This document shows, one piece after another, positions 52,406-63,200 of a stretch of DNA of 64,000 nt. Every line of letters starts with the position of its first letter. The stretch's first letter is position 1. This DNA is from CAZJRB01 sp964547995 (GTDB lineage Bacteria > Planctomycetota > Planctomycetia > Pirellulales > Thermoguttaceae). The notes under the pieces were generated by a model, which saw nothing but the letters and a program-made list of their open reading frames with translations, searched no databases and was not told the origin of the DNA. The stretch is from NCBI GenBank assembly GCA_964547995.1, contig CAZJRB010000019.1, positions 1 through 64,000 on the forward strand, read 5' to 3'. Made by a program: the position numbers and the translations under genes.

Positions 52406-55400
52406 TCAATCCAACCCCGGGGCGAAGCCGTGGCGCATGGTGTTTTCGGTGCAGCTTCTCGGCTCGACGAAGTGGAGCAGATAGTCGGCGCCGCCGGCCT
52501 TGGTGCCGGTGCCCGAGAGGCCGAACCCGCCGAACGGCTGGCGGCCGACCAGGGCCCCGGTGATGCCGCGGTTGAGATAGAGATTGCCGACGCGGAACTC
52601 CCGCCGGGCCAACTCCAGGTGCAACGGCTTCCGGCTGAAGACCCCGCCGGTCAGCTTGTACGTCGTGCCGTTGGCCACTTCGAGGGCCTCCTCGAAAGTC
52701 GCGACGTGCATCACCGACAGCACCGGACCAAAAATCTCTTCCTGGGCCAGGCGATGGTGCGGCTCGATTTCCGAGAAGATGTGTGGGGCGATGTATGGCT
52801 TGCCGACTTGTTCTTCCAGCCCGGCGGGGACCTCGCACGCCAGCTCGAGCTTTCCTTCGCCCTTGCCGGTTTCGATGTACTCGCGGATCTTCGCGGCGGC
52901 CGTCTCGTCGATGACCGGCCCGACGTCCGTGGCCGGTTCGAGCGGATTGCCGATCACGAGCGTCCGGGTCGATTCGACGATGCGCCGCAGGAAGGTCTCG
53001 TAGACATCGCCGACGACGATCGCACGGCTGCACGCCGAACACTTCTGGCCGCTGTAGCCGAAGGCCGATTGGCGCACACCGAGGACTGCTTCGTCCAGGT
53101 CGGCCGAGGCGTCGATGATCAGGGCGTTCTTGCCGCCCATCTCGCAGACGACCTTCTTGACGAACCCTTGTCCGTCGTGTACTTCGCCGGCCGCGCGTAG
53201 GATGTCGAGCCCGACCTCCTTCGAACCGGTAAACGCGATCAGCGGCACACGCAGATCGCGGACCAGCACGGAGCCGACGGCACTGCCTGAGCCGGGCAAA
53301 AAGTGGAGCACGTCTTCGGGCACGCCCGACTGCCAGAGGATCTCGCATATCGCCCGGGCAATGCCGCGGGTCTGCGACGACGGTTTGACCACGACCGTAT
53401 TGCCGACGACCAGCGCGGCGGTGGTCATGCCCGCACAGATTGCCAGCGGGAAGTTCCACGGGCTGATGACCGCCGCCACGCCGCGGGGCTGATGCCACAC
53501 ATGGTTCAGCTCGCCGACGAACTGGCCGAGCCGCTGCGGTTCAAAAAGCCCAATGGCACTTCGGGCGTAGAACTCGCAGAAGTCGATCGCCTCGCACGTG
53601 TCGGCGTCGGCCTCGCGCCAGGGCTTGCCGGCCTCGCGGATCATGATGCCGGACAGCTCGTCGCGGCGGCGGCGCATTTCGGCGGCCGCCTCGATTAGTG
53701 CCGTCGAGCGGGCCATCGGATCGGCATCCCGCCATGCGGGGAACGCGGCGGCGGCCCGGACGATTGCTTCTTCCGCCTGATCGGCCGTTGCGCTCTCGCC
53801 GCCGGAGGGTACGTCGGCCGAACTGACGGCCCGGCCAAACGCTTCCCGCTGATCGTGCTGCGAGAAGTCCCGCACCGGCTCGTTCGTCATCGCCCGCCCG
53901 TCGCCGAGGCCCTCGACGGCCGGGCTCAACTCGTGTCGCTCGGCGGCTTCGGCGATGTGCCGCTCGCCCGCATCGTGGGAACCGTCATCGGCGACGTGCG
54001 GCGACGCCAGAAGCTCCTCCTCAGACGCATCCTCTGAAAATCCCATCCGAAGCCACGACTGGTTTGAGGTATTTTCCAACAACCGTCGCACGAGGTACGC
54101 CATGCCGGGAATAAGCTGCCCGACCGGCACGTACTCCCGCGTCCGCAGGTTGCGTGCCTTGGCGGCCGACTTGAGCTGATCGGCCATGCCGTAGAGCATT
54201 TGCAGCTCGACCGCCGATTCCGGCAGGCCGTGTTTCTTGAGCAAGGCCAACGTGTGGGCAATCGAACGCATGTTGTGCGAGCCCAGCGCCAGCTTCACAC
54301 CCGGCTCGTCCGCGTTTCGCGGCATCTCGGCGACCAGCCGCCCGGCCATCCGCTCGAAGCAGGCGTCGGTCTCGCGTTTCTCGGTCCAGACGGGCACCGG
54401 CCAGCCGAATTGCTCGGCGTGGATCACTTCGTAGTCCCAATACGCCCCCTTGATCAGCCGCACGGTGACCCGGCGTCCGGCCTGCTTCGCCCAGGCGATG
54501 ATTCGCTCGACGTCTTCGTCGCCGCTTCGCAGGTACGACTGCACGGCGAGCCCGGCCGCGAAGTCGACCTGCTCGCAACATCGCTCGAAGAGCATCAGCG
54601 TCAGGTCTTTCATCGCCGATTGTTCCATGTCGAAGTTGACGAACACATTGCGGGCTCTGGCCGCTTCGAGGATCGGCAGCAGGGCCGCGGTTAATCGTTC
54701 GAGGGAGCCGTCGAAATCAATCGGATCGGTCCGGGCGCAGAGCGAGCTGATCTTGATCGAGACGTTCGTGCGCGGAATCGGCCCAAGGTAATCGGATTCG
54801 AGCAGCTCGCTGTCGCCCCACCGCTCCACTTCGTCCGGCAGCGTCTCGATCAGATCGAGATAGCGCCGCCGATACGCGCGTGCTTCCTCGTCGCTGACGC
54901 AGGCCTCACCGAGCAGATCGACGCTGAAGGCAACGCCTTCCTTCCAGAGCTTTCGCAACTTGGGCACGGCCGAGGCGGCGTCGGTCCCGGCGATGAAGTT
55001 GGCCGCCATGGCCGTAATCCGGTTGGCGATTGTCTTCGACATGATGCCCTTGGCCAGCGAGCCGGCCTTCAGCCCGAGGTCCATCCCCGGCGGCAGCGTC
55101 ACGCCCGGTTGGCTCAGATAGTCGCTCAGGCAGTCGTGGACCTGCCGCGACGTGGTCAACATGGGAAAGACGTCGACGAAGCGGAACAACTGGAGCTTGA
55201 ATCCGGGGTCCTTCATCGCCCAGTTCATCAACTGGTCGGACCAGAATTTGGCGGAAAAGACCCCCGCGCGATGCCGCCGGGCGTGCGCGAGAAGATCGCG
55301 GCCGATCTCCTGAGTGCTCTGCTCGATCTCGGACAAATCTTCGGACAGATTGCGACCCGTCGCTGGAGGAGTGGGTTTGGTGTCTCGTTTCTTTCGACCG

Positions 55401-55411
55401 GGCCAGTGCAT
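52406..55411 (-). CDS. putA: Bifunctional proline dehydrogenase / glutamate-semialdehyde dehydrogenase (PutA-type)
   Basis: A 1001-residue enzyme. ATG 55411 (AAGGAGG 6 bases upstream) is chosen over an earlier in-frame start. The N-terminal half is an FAD proline dehydrogenase barrel: RTNVSIKISSLCAR, VRLIKGAYWDYE, LGSHNMRSIAH and LQMLYGMADQ. The C-terminal half is an NAD-dependent aldehyde dehydrogenase: ISPWNFPLAICAG, GSKEVG, VCEMGGKNA, catalytic Cys in SGQKCSACSR, and EEIFGPVLSV. It turns proline to glutamate. It lacks the N-terminal DNA-binding domain and C-terminal extension of E. coli PutA, so it is purely catalytic. Confidence 0.95.
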   Translation of the reverse strand: MHWPGRKKRDTKPTPPATGRNLSEDLSEIEQSTQEIGRDLLAHARRHRAGVFSAKFWSDQLMNWAMKDPGFKLQLFRFVDVFPMLTTSRQVHDCLSDYLSQPGVTLPPGMDLGLKAGSLAKGIMSKTIANRITAMAANFIAGTDAASAVPKLRKLWKEGVAFSVDLLGEACVSDEEARAYRRRYLDLIETLPDEVERWGDSELLESDYLGPIPRTNVSIKISSLCARTDPIDFDGSLERLTAALLPILEAARARNVFVNFDMEQSAMKDLTLMLFERCCEQVDFAAGLAVQSYLRSGDEDVERIIAWAKQAGRRVTVRLIKGAYWDYEVIHAEQFGWPVPVWTEKRETDACFERMAGRLVAEMPRNADEPGVKLALGSHNMRSIAHTLALLKKHGLPESAVELQMLYGMADQLKSAAKARNLRTREYVPVGQLIPGMAYLVRRLLENTSNQSWLRMGFSEDASEEELLASPHVADDGSHDAGERHIAEAAERHELSPAVEGLGDGRAMTNEPVRDFSQHDQREAFGRAVSSADVPSGGESATADQAEEAIVRAAAAFPAWRDADPMARSTALIEAAAEMRRRRDELSGIMIREAGKPWREADADTCEAIDFCEFYARSAIGLFEPQRLGQFVGELNHVWHQPRGVAAVISPWNFPLAICAGMTTAALVVGNTVVVKPSSQTRGIARAICEILWQSGVPEDVLHFLPGSGSAVGSVLVRDLRVPLIAFTGSKEVGLDILRAAGEVHDGQGFVKKVVCEMGGKNALIIDASADLDEAVLGVRQSAFGYSGQKCSACSRAIVVGDVYETFLRRIVESTRTLVIGNPLEPATDVGPVIDETAAAKIREYIETGKGEGKLELACEVPAGLEEQVGKPYIAPHIFSEIEPHHRLAQEEIFGPVLSVMHVATFEEALEVANGTTYKLTGGVFSRKPLHLELARREFRVGNLYLNRGITGALVGRQPFGGFGLSGTGTKAGGADYLLHFVEPRSCTENTMRHGFAPGLD

Positions 55412-55443
55412 AAGCGCCTCCTTGAAAAGACCGCGTGTCAACC

Positions 55444-58400
55444 TTATGGCATCTTGCTTCGAACGCGAAGCAGCCACTGCTTCATCTTCGGGGTGACCTT
55501 ACCGCCGACCTCCTCCCGGGTCCTGTAGTCCCAGTCGGCGGTCGTGTGGTACAGCAGGCTCTCCTGGAAGTCCTTGACTTTGGCAGCATCCTTACCGGGA
55601 TAAGGATTCTTTCCGAAAAGATGGGCGCTTCTTAGAGTGCTATCCCACAGGGTCTTGGATTCTTTCTGCAACCTTTCGATACGGGCAGTTAGGTTCGCAA
55701 TCTCCCGGCTCTTTTCCCGTTCAATCCGTTTCTTCTCGTCCTCAACTGCCTTTTGGGCGGCGGTGCGTGCCGCTTCTGCCTTCTTGTAATCGTTTCCAGC
55801 CCGGCCTCGCTCCTCGAACTGCTTTTTCCTCATCTGCAGGGCCCTCTCTTTCGCCGAGCGAGATTCGTGCAGCTTGGAATATTCCGGATGCGATTTTCTC
55901 AGCCTCGCGGTAAGGGCGCTGAGATCTTCCCGGAGTCGCCTATGCCGTTCTTCCATCCTTTTCCGCCCGGCATGAGCATTGATTTCGTTTCTGAGGGTTT
56001 CGTGAAACAACCTGTCAAGCCGTCGGTGCGCGACGTCGGCCTTCCACCACCCGGGGTCGGACAACCTCCTGGCGTGCAGCAGGTGGTTGTACTTGTCCAG
56101 AAGCTGCCTTTTCTTCCGGCTGTCCTTTTCCTGCCGGTGCAGTTCGATCGCTTTCTGGAGTTCCGGGAGCTGCCTAATCCGCTCTTCCGCTTTCCGTCTT
56201 TCTTCATTGGCCGCACCGGCCTGCGCCGCCATCGCGGCGAGCCGGGGACTCTCACGCACTTCCTTCTCCATCTCGCTGCACCGTTTCCGGCAGGCTTGGA
56301 TCTCCTCGTCGAGCTTCACGCACTCGCTGTTTTCCCTGATCCGCCGCGTGATATCGTCAATTTTCTTACGCAACTCCTTGATTTCCTGCTCGGTCTTGGC
56401 GTTTTCCGGAAGGGCTCTGAAGTCGTCGTGAATCTTCCGGTCGAGAGCGGATTTCTCTCTATCGGCTTCCTTAGCGCGCGTCTCAAGCTCGTCGAGTCGT
56501 GTTGTCTTGCGCAGAGCCGCTTTCTGCTGCTCGAGCTGCTTTGTCTCGTCCTGTATCTGCCCGTACTTGCCTGCTTTGAGTTCGGCTTCCTTTGCTCTTC
56601 GTCTCGCTTCCCATGCATCGGCCCGCTGTTGGTCTTTCTCGGACCACTCCTGGAGCTGTACCATCGCAAACGGCACCGGGCTGAGCGCGTCGAAATCGTC
56701 GTGAACCTTGCGATAAATGCGGAAGTGATCCATTCGGCCCTTGAAGAACTCGTCCTTGTTGCGGCCGCAAGCGATGAAGTTTCCCTCGGGGCGGTCTCCG
56801 ATGAAAACCGTGTTTGGTCTGAACGGAAAGCCGTTCTTGGCGGCCCGCTTTCCGTCGATATAGATCGAAGCCGCGGAGCCGTCCATTTCGACGCGCACAC
56901 GGGCCCACTTGTCTGCCGGAATGCCTTCCGACGCGGCAACACTGCAGTTTTTGCCGTTGTGTCGCGCGGTAAGGACCGGCTTGCCGCTTCTGCCCTCGAT
57001 CGCCAGGTAGAAGCATTCCTGCTCGCCCGTGCCGAAATCAAACAGACGCCCACCCTTGCCGCCGGAGCGGTTGACCAGCATGTCAACGGTCAGCTCGCCG
57101 AAATCGGCCACCGACGGCGGCGCTTCGGCGTACTGGTTCTTTCCGTTGAAGGCGATGCACCGGTGTTCGCCGTCTTCTGCAAATTTCGGGACGCCGTACA
57201 GGATCCCATTGTTGTTGACGTAGGAATCTTCGAGCAGAAAGGTTTTCGGCTGATTGAATTGCCAGTTGGCGTAGAGGGCCCCGGAATCCGTTCCTTCGCC
57301 GAGCCCCTGCCGCCCGTGGATCCTTCCACAGTCGAACACACCGCTTTCGAGATTGGCGATGCCGGGAACGAGTTCGCTATAGCCGACGCTGCCCGAACAG
57401 CCGGGCGTGTAGTCCATGACCAGGCCGCCGGTGAGTATCTGGCCCTTGGCGCGGCAGAGTCTCAAGATGTGTTCCCCCTTGATCACCGCGTTGCCGGTGA
57501 TCTTTCCCCGGCCTTCGGGATACGTCGCGCGGGCGCGCCCGATGGTGGTGACCGTGGCCGATTCCAGGATGCGGGCATTGCCGCCGACGGTGATGTCCCC
57601 AAACACCCACGCCTTGCCGCCGATCTTGGCGTTTCCACGAACGACGGTTTTGGGGCCGCACACAACGGCGTATTCATGGATGCAGGCATTGTCTTCCACG
57701 CGTGCGCCGTCGAGCACCATGGCGTTGGGGCCGACATAGGCGCCGGCGGCGACGCGGGCACTGTCGGCCACAAAACCGCCGCCGTTGGGATGGAAATGTC
57801 CCTTTGCGTTACGCTGAAGAAACTTGATTCTCCTTGTCAACTCTTCTGTAATTTCAAGTTTGCCTTTTACCCACCAGTCGCTCTTATCGTACTCGCCCGA
57901 TTCGATCTTCGCGCTCAGGGTGTCGCCCGAGAGCGTGATGCGGCGGAGCATGTCGGCCAGCTTCTCCTGGGCCAGTTTGCCGTTCTTGTCCGAGAGCGGG
58001 ATGGGCACTTCGCTTTTTACGGGGTAGCCCATGTACTTGTTGCCGTTGTTCATGGCATAGAGTTCGTCGAAATTGATCACATCGCCCTGCCTGCGGTGGG
58101 GCGAGCCGGGCTTGCACCCGGCCAGCGCCACTTCCCACGGATAACGCGGGGCATGAACGCCGGCCAACCAGATACTGCACTGCTCACGACTACGTTGAGC
58201 GTCCGGGGCTTCCGGGTCCGAGAGAGGCAGGGCCCACGGCGTGGCGGCGACCGTAAGCCAGAGATGTTTGTCTTCATTGCGCAGAGCGAAGTCCATCTTG
58301 CCCTTGTTCCACAGGGGGCTGTAGCGTGCCCGCCCCTCTCCATCCACGGCCACGATGCAGGCGCGCCAGTCGCTGTGGGTCTCCGGGGCGTCGAACCCGC

Positions 58401-59856
58401 GGAAATCGACCGAGATGGCCGGGGCGTCTTCCTCCGGAACCAGCCGGACAAGGTTGAATCCGTATGTTCGCGGGGCTTCGCTGTTGGGTACACGCCACCG
58501 GTCCGGACATCCGTACACCGGTTGCAGAAAGGTCATCTCCGGCATCCCGTACTTCGAGCGGACCGGGTATTGCATCACAAAGTCACAGGTAGCCATTCGG
58601 GCCGCGTACTGGCCGAAAAAATCCCCAAGTCCCTTGATGCCGTTTTTCCAGAGGCCCCTTTGCTGGCCGAGCCGGGCAATGGTGTGGTACGGCGTCGGTT
58701 CAACGGCCGCAGCCAGGCAGCCGGCAACGGATATGATCCCGTAGCCCCAGTCGGGACTGTCGCCAAGGGCGAAGAAACAAAGAGACGACTGGTACTGCGT
58801 GCAGTTAGCGTTGCGCCAGGGATAGCAGAAATTGTGGCTGAACATCAGCACTTCTCCGGGAATATTGAAGTGCCGTCCTCCATGACACAGCAATTCCGCG
58901 AAATAGCCCGCAGACCAGCCGCCCCCCGGGTTGCCGTGGTAGAATTCATGGGAGAGGCCCAGGTTTCGCGGTCCGCCCGTGGCGTCGCGAAGATCGCAGG
59001 CGCCGTAGCCGCCTCCCGCGTATCCGCCATCAATAGCCAGCCTGATCAGCACGTTATATTTCTTCCAAGGTCCGGTTCTGCGCCAGTAGGGCATCGAGGT
59101 TCCGGCGGCTTCAATATGGGTCCACATGTTCTCGGCAAACTCCAGCGTTCCTTTGCGGTAGGCGCTCTGCTTTTCCGGTTCATGCGGCCGCATCCACCAC
59201 AGGGTTTTGTATTGGGTTTCCGGGTCCGACACGAAAGTGTAATGTTTCGTTTCCAGTATCAGAGAGTCCGGTTTCACACGATAAGTGCTTGATACGTATT
59301 CCTCCTGTGACTGGGTGGCCTGGAGTTTCTTCCATTCCTTCTCCCAGATTTTGTAAATGAAATCGTGGTCCTCCCGGCTGACCATCATGCTGTAAGGCGG
59401 GTATGCAAGAACGGCCCTTCGCTCGCCGTTTTCCATGCGCAGCACAGCCGCGGGTGTAAGGACGTAATTGAACCGCGGGTCTGCTGTCTTTATGCCGAAT
59501 CCCCGAAACCCGATCAGGTGCGCCTTGAAAGTACCGCTGTCCGACGTGGTCCAGTTTCTACAGACGCCGGCCAAGGCTTCGGGATCACCCTTGCCCTTGT
59601 TCCGCGTCCAGGTCCGCAACGGCACGCCTTCGGGAACATCCACGATGTCCTGCCCCTTGCGCGGCCACCACTGTACCGTGCGGCGCCGGTAGCCGACGGC
59701 GTTCGGTCCGCCTTCCTGCTCCACCTTGTCCCGGCCCACGCCGGGCACGAGTTCTTTCGGGTAGCGCAGGTTCCTGTAGTAATCATGTTCCTCGGCAATC
59801 GTACTTGTACATGCGCAAACAGCCGCAACTGCCGTCAGTATCAATCTTGTTTTCAT
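55444..59856 (-). CDS. Giant secreted multidomain protein (HExxH, hexapeptide beta-helix, LamG, coiled coil)
   Basis: A 1470-residue exported protein with signal peptide at about 1-21 (VAAVCACTSTIAEE). Residues 40-680 form a metallopeptidase-like region resembling DUF6055: HEFYH at 303-307 in LSHEFYHGNPGGGW fits the HExxH zinc motif, with further acidic and histidine candidates nearby (YFAELLCHGG). Residues 690-800 repeat hexapeptides (ADSARVAAGAYVGPNAMV...), a left-handed parallel beta-helix. Residues about 870-1050 are a LamG/concanavalin-like domain (FNGKNQYAEAPP, VRVEMDGSAASIYIDGK, RMDHFRIYRK). Residues 1070-1430 are a long coiled coil. The last 30 residues (TADWDYRTREEVGG) look like a small C-terminal module. 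Catalysis is not certain. Confidence 0.8.
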   Translation of the reverse strand: MKTRLILTAVAAVCACTSTIAEEHDYYRNLRYPKELVPGVGRDKVEQEGGPNAVGYRRRTVQWWPRKGQDIVDVPEGVPLRTWTRNKGKGDPEALAGVCRNWTTSDSGTFKAHLIGFRGFGIKTADPRFNYVLTPAAVLRMENGERRAVLAYPPYSMMVSREDHDFIYKIWEKEWKKLQATQSQEEYVSSTYRVKPDSLILETKHYTFVSDPETQYKTLWWMRPHEPEKQSAYRKGTLEFAENMWTHIEAAGTSMPYWRRTGPWKKYNVLIRLAIDGGYAGGGYGACDLRDATGGPRNLGLSHEFYHGNPGGGWSAGYFAELLCHGGRHFNIPGEVLMFSHNFCYPWRNANCTQYQSSLCFFALGDSPDWGYGIISVAGCLAAAVEPTPYHTIARLGQQRGLWKNGIKGLGDFFGQYAARMATCDFVMQYPVRSKYGMPEMTFLQPVYGCPDRWRVPNSEAPRTYGFNLVRLVPEEDAPAISVDFRGFDAPETHSDWRACIVAVDGEGRARYSPLWNKGKMDFALRNEDKHLWLTVAATPWALPLSDPEAPDAQRSREQCSIWLAGVHAPRYPWEVALAGCKPGSPHRRQGDVINFDELYAMNNGNKYMGYPVKSEVPIPLSDKNGKLAQEKLADMLRRITLSGDTLSAKIESGEYDKSDWWVKGKLEITEELTRRIKFLQRNAKGHFHPNGGGFVADSARVAAGAYVGPNAMVLDGARVEDNACIHEYAVVCGPKTVVRGNAKIGGKAWVFGDITVGGNARILESATVTTIGRARATYPEGRGKITGNAVIKGEHILRLCRAKGQILTGGLVMDYTPGCSGSVGYSELVPGIANLESGVFDCGRIHGRQGLGEGTDSGALYANWQFNQPKTFLLEDSYVNNNGILYGVPKFAEDGEHRCIAFNGKNQYAEAPPSVADFGELTVDMLVNRSGGKGGRLFDFGTGEQECFYLAIEGRSGKPVLTARHNGKNCSVAASEGIPADKWARVRVEMDGSAASIYIDGKRAAKNGFPFRPNTVFIGDRPEGNFIACGRNKDEFFKGRMDHFRIYRKVHDDFDALSPVPFAMVQLQEWSEKDQQRADAWEARRRAKEAELKAGKYGQIQDETKQLEQQKAALRKTTRLDELETRAKEADREKSALDRKIHDDFRALPENAKTEQEIKELRKKIDDITRRIRENSECVKLDEEIQACRKRCSEMEKEVRESPRLAAMAAQAGAANEERRKAEERIRQLPELQKAIELHRQEKDSRKKRQLLDKYNHLLHARRLSDPGWWKADVAHRRLDRLFHETLRNEINAHAGRKRMEERHRRLREDLSALTARLRKSHPEYSKLHESRSAKERALQMRKKQFEERGRAGNDYKKAEAARTAAQKAVEDEKKRIEREKSREIANLTARIERLQKESKTLWDSTLRSAHLFGKNPYPGKDAAKVKDFQESLLYHTTADWDYRTREEVGGKVTPKMKQWLLRVRSKMP

Positions 59857-59897
59857 CGAACAGCCTCCGGCTCCTTCACAGGAAAGACGAGCGTGGG

Positions 59898-60164
59898 TTA
59901 CTCGCTCGCCTGAGCCCCGTCAGCAGTATCAATTGCTCTTCCCAGTACAACACGGAATCCCAGGATGGCGTAGAAGTTCACGCCCACGCGCCGCTGGTAG
60001 CCTGCGGCAAGAGGACCGCCCGCCTGCTCTACCTCATACAGGTCAACGCCCGGCGCCTTGACCGGGCCCGGGTATCCGGCCCGGCCAAAGAAATCGTAGT
60101 CGTCGGCCGCGGCCACATTGCACAGTAATAATGCCGTCACTGCCAGGGCTAGTAGTCGTTTCAT
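59898..60164 (-). CDS. Small exported protein related to the N-terminus of the giant neighbour
   Basis: An 88-residue protein. The ATG at 60164 is chosen since it gives a signal peptide (RLLALAVTALLLCNVAAA). The mature part YDFFGRAGYPGPVKAPGVDL, VEQAGGPLAAGYQRRVG closely follows residues 24-60 of the 1470-residue protein downstream (HDYYRNLRYPKELVPGV, VEQEGGPNAVGYRRRTV). After the shared part it ends FYAILGFRVVLGRA, a string typical of the C-terminus of formylglycine-generating-enzyme-like domains. It may be a small partner protein or a remnant of a larger gene. A palindromic repeat lies just upstream. Confidence 0.6.
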   Translation of the reverse strand: MKRLLALAVTALLLCNVAAADDYDFFGRAGYPGPVKAPGVDLYEVEQAGGPLAAGYQRRVGVNFYAILGFRVVLGRAIDTADGAQASE

Positions 60165-60170
60165 GCAGCT

Positions 60171-60236
60171 ACCCGTCCCCGGCACTTGGTATGTGTTGGT
60201 TACGGGCCGGGGTGCCCCCTTCTTTATTCTTGAATC
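60171..60236. repeat. Intergenic palindromic repeat (copy 2 of the 8820 family)
   Basis: CCCCGGCACTTGG (60177-60189), GCCGGGGTGCCCCC (60206-60219) and TTCTTGAATCC match the order of sequence at 8833-8898. The hairpin is shorter here (CCCCGGC/GCCGGGG, 60177-60183 with 60206-60212). Confidence 0.65.
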
Positions 60237-60259
60237 CGTGAAGTCATTTATCGGCCGCC

Positions 60260-63200
60260 TTAGTTCTTGCTGCCACCGTGGCTACCGTAGATGCCGAGGT
60301 AGGGGGAGTTGGCGTCGATCCAGGTTGTGATCCTTATGAACTCCTCGTTGGTGAGATTCGCGTTGCAGGGGGCATTGCGGATCCGCTCGACCAGCTTGCT
60401 GAGGTGCGATCCGAAGCTCAGCGGCGGCTCGGGCCGGTAACCGGACCTGCCGTAGCGACAGTCCCTGTAGCTGACCAGGCCCTTGCCGACAAGATTCTCG
60501 TAGGAGCGGTTCCACTCCGACGTCGTCTCGCCGGTAAGGTCGAGGCGGCCCTTGGGGTTGCTGCCACTGTGACAACCAACGCAATGCTTGTCCAGGATCG
60601 GCTGAACATACTCGGCGTAGTGGATCATGCGCGGCCCCGTTTCGCCCGGCTGCGGCGAAAGCGCCTGGATGGGATGGTGCATGGCCAGCGGCGAGACGCC
60701 CGCCACGCTCGGCGCCTTGCTGCGATGCTCGTGGCACCCGATGCAAGAACGGTTCTCACCCGGCCTCAGGTTGATGAATGTGGGCATGTGCTGCAACTGC
60801 ATGTAATTCTCATCCAGAGCCTGGAAGAGGATATTTTCTTCCGCCGGCACGGTAAAGCAAGCCGATCCGTCTTCGTGGACTTTCGCAACGCCATAGACCT
60901 TCTTGCGATGGACATTTCCTCCCATGCCGACTCGAAAAATGCCTTCCTCGCTCCAGGGCCACGGAAGAGCCGCCATCACCCGTAAATACTTGACTCTCCC
61001 GCGCTCGATGCCCGTCATCCCCTCGTACACGTCTTGCACAAACACGGTACCCGTCCTTTCCTGCTTCTCGTCGACCTTCTCGATCGAGGCAATCCCCGTG
61101 GGCTTGCGGCGCGGCCGAAGCGGTACGGGCTGGTAACAGGATAGCTCCGGGGTTCCGTAGAGCTTCGCCCGGTTGCCCCACGCGTCTAACACGTATATCC
61201 CGTACTGGGGCTTCTTCTGGTCCTTGCCTTTAACAGCGGAGCCCTTGACGCCGGGTATGTGCGAGATAAGGAAAAACTTCTCCGAAAACGGGTACGGCTC
61301 CCGGAAAAAGCCGCGATCGTATCTGGCCTGGTGCATGCACGGATAGGCGATCTCGGGCGTAATGCAGGTCATGGCTTCGGGATCGCGCCTTGTGACGCGG
61401 TGGTCGACCAGGATGACGGGGCCTCCCAACCGGCCGCCACAGTGCGGTGCCCCGACGGTCACCAGCCGCCGGCTGCCCGGAATACTGCGGGCGTTGAGCA
61501 TCTGGGCCGGCCGGATGATGCTGTTCTTATAGATGTGGTCCACGCCGCTGCCGTCCGGATGCACCGCCCAGAGACTCTGCCCGTTGCCCAGCCCCTTGTC
61601 CACGTACTCCCATCGCGTGTAAACGACCCTGCCGTCGTCCAGCAGGCACGGGTCCATTTCGCTGAGCGGGCCGCCTGAGAGACATCGCATATTCTTGCCG
61701 TCGCCGTCCATTATGTGCAGGGTGGCGACGATCGAAGGATGACAGAAGACCGTCCGCTGCGAGCGCGTAGAAGAAAACATGATCTTGCCGTTGGGCAGAT
61801 AGCACGGATCCATATCGTCATAGCCGTGCTTGGCGGCGGCCCGTTTCTTGCCATATAGCTCAATTGCCCTGGTCTCCTCGTCACCGCCGAAGGTCAACTG
61901 CCGCAGACTGCCCGGCACCATCACTCCCTTTGCCGGGTCGATGTCAATCTCGTAGATACGGAAGGGTTTGTCTTTCCTCTTGTAACCGAATACGACTTTC
62001 TTTGCGTCGAACGACAGGTCGAACCGGGTAAAAATCCCGCCGTCGAGTTCCGGCACGAGGCTGGTGACTTTGCCGTCCGCGGCGACCGGCGAAAGCACAC
62101 AGAGGCTGCCGCCTTCGTCGTTGGCCTGATTGTCCTGGTAGGTGTTGAATCTGAAAGGTTTTCGTTTGAAGAACAGGAGTTTTTCGAACTTCAAGGCCGG
62201 ATGGGCCAGCATGGCTTCGCGCCGCAGCGACGCCAATTCGGCTTCCATGGTCCTCTTTTCCTCCGGCACTCCCTCCTCAGACACCCAGGTTCTGACCGTC
62301 AACATGTCCCTGCCGCCCGGCGTGGTGGAAATCACGCTCTTTTCCTTCTCAAACTCAGACAACCGCTTCAGATACTCCGGGCCGTTGGGATATTGCGGGC
62401 CAAGGGTCTTGATCATATCTTCAATGGCCAGCCGCAGGGCCGCTACGTTCACACTCTCCGGCGGCAGAAATGCGGTGCGATCTTTGACCGGAACGCTGTT
62501 GAGGTGCGGTATGTTGCGGGCGGGTTGTTTCCAGTCCTTCGGGACAGGTGTCAATGATTCCAGATGCAACTCCACGAGGTGAGGAAGCGGTCCGCTGCGG
62601 GTAAACTTCAGCGTGTGTTTCCCCTCGGTGATCGATATTCTGCGAGGGATTCCCCACTCGTTAAGCGATTCCATCTTCTTCCGCGCGCTGCTGCTGTCCC
62701 ACGAGAATCTCACGGGGATCTCGAAGGGCGCCGACCCGTAGGTGATGTCATAGCAACACTTGCCCAGGCTCTTGCCGTCGAGAAAGATTTCGACCGGCCG
62801 CGGTTCGGCCGCCGCGTATTTGACTTTCAGGGTGTACTCGCCCGTTACGGGGAAGTCGATGTCGAACTCGATCACGCCCGCCCCGGTGTGCTGCGGGTCG
62901 TTGCCTACGATCGGTCCGGCATCGGCAAACTGCTGCGGGTTGGCGTAGATCCGGACGTTGCCGCGATCGAATGTCCAGGCGGGGATCACGAAGGATTTGC
63001 CCCTTTTGACCGGGGGCGAGTTCGTCCAGAAGGCCACGACGTCACGCCGCAGCAATCCCAACGCGTCTTCGTTCGGGTTTTTCTCCAGCTCGGCGACTTG
63101 CTTGAGGTGTTGCGGACCCTCGGGATAGCGCGGACCGAACAGCCGGATCATTCTCTTGATTTCCTGCCCCAGGAACGCGATGTTGGCGTTCAGGGGAGGC

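Noticed and set aside
55753..59292. Plus-strand open frame of 1179 codons opposite the giant secreted protein
   Set aside because: The minus-strand product has a signal peptide, HExxH, beta-helix, LamG and coiled coil. The antisense frame has none of these and mirrors the codon bias of the real gene.
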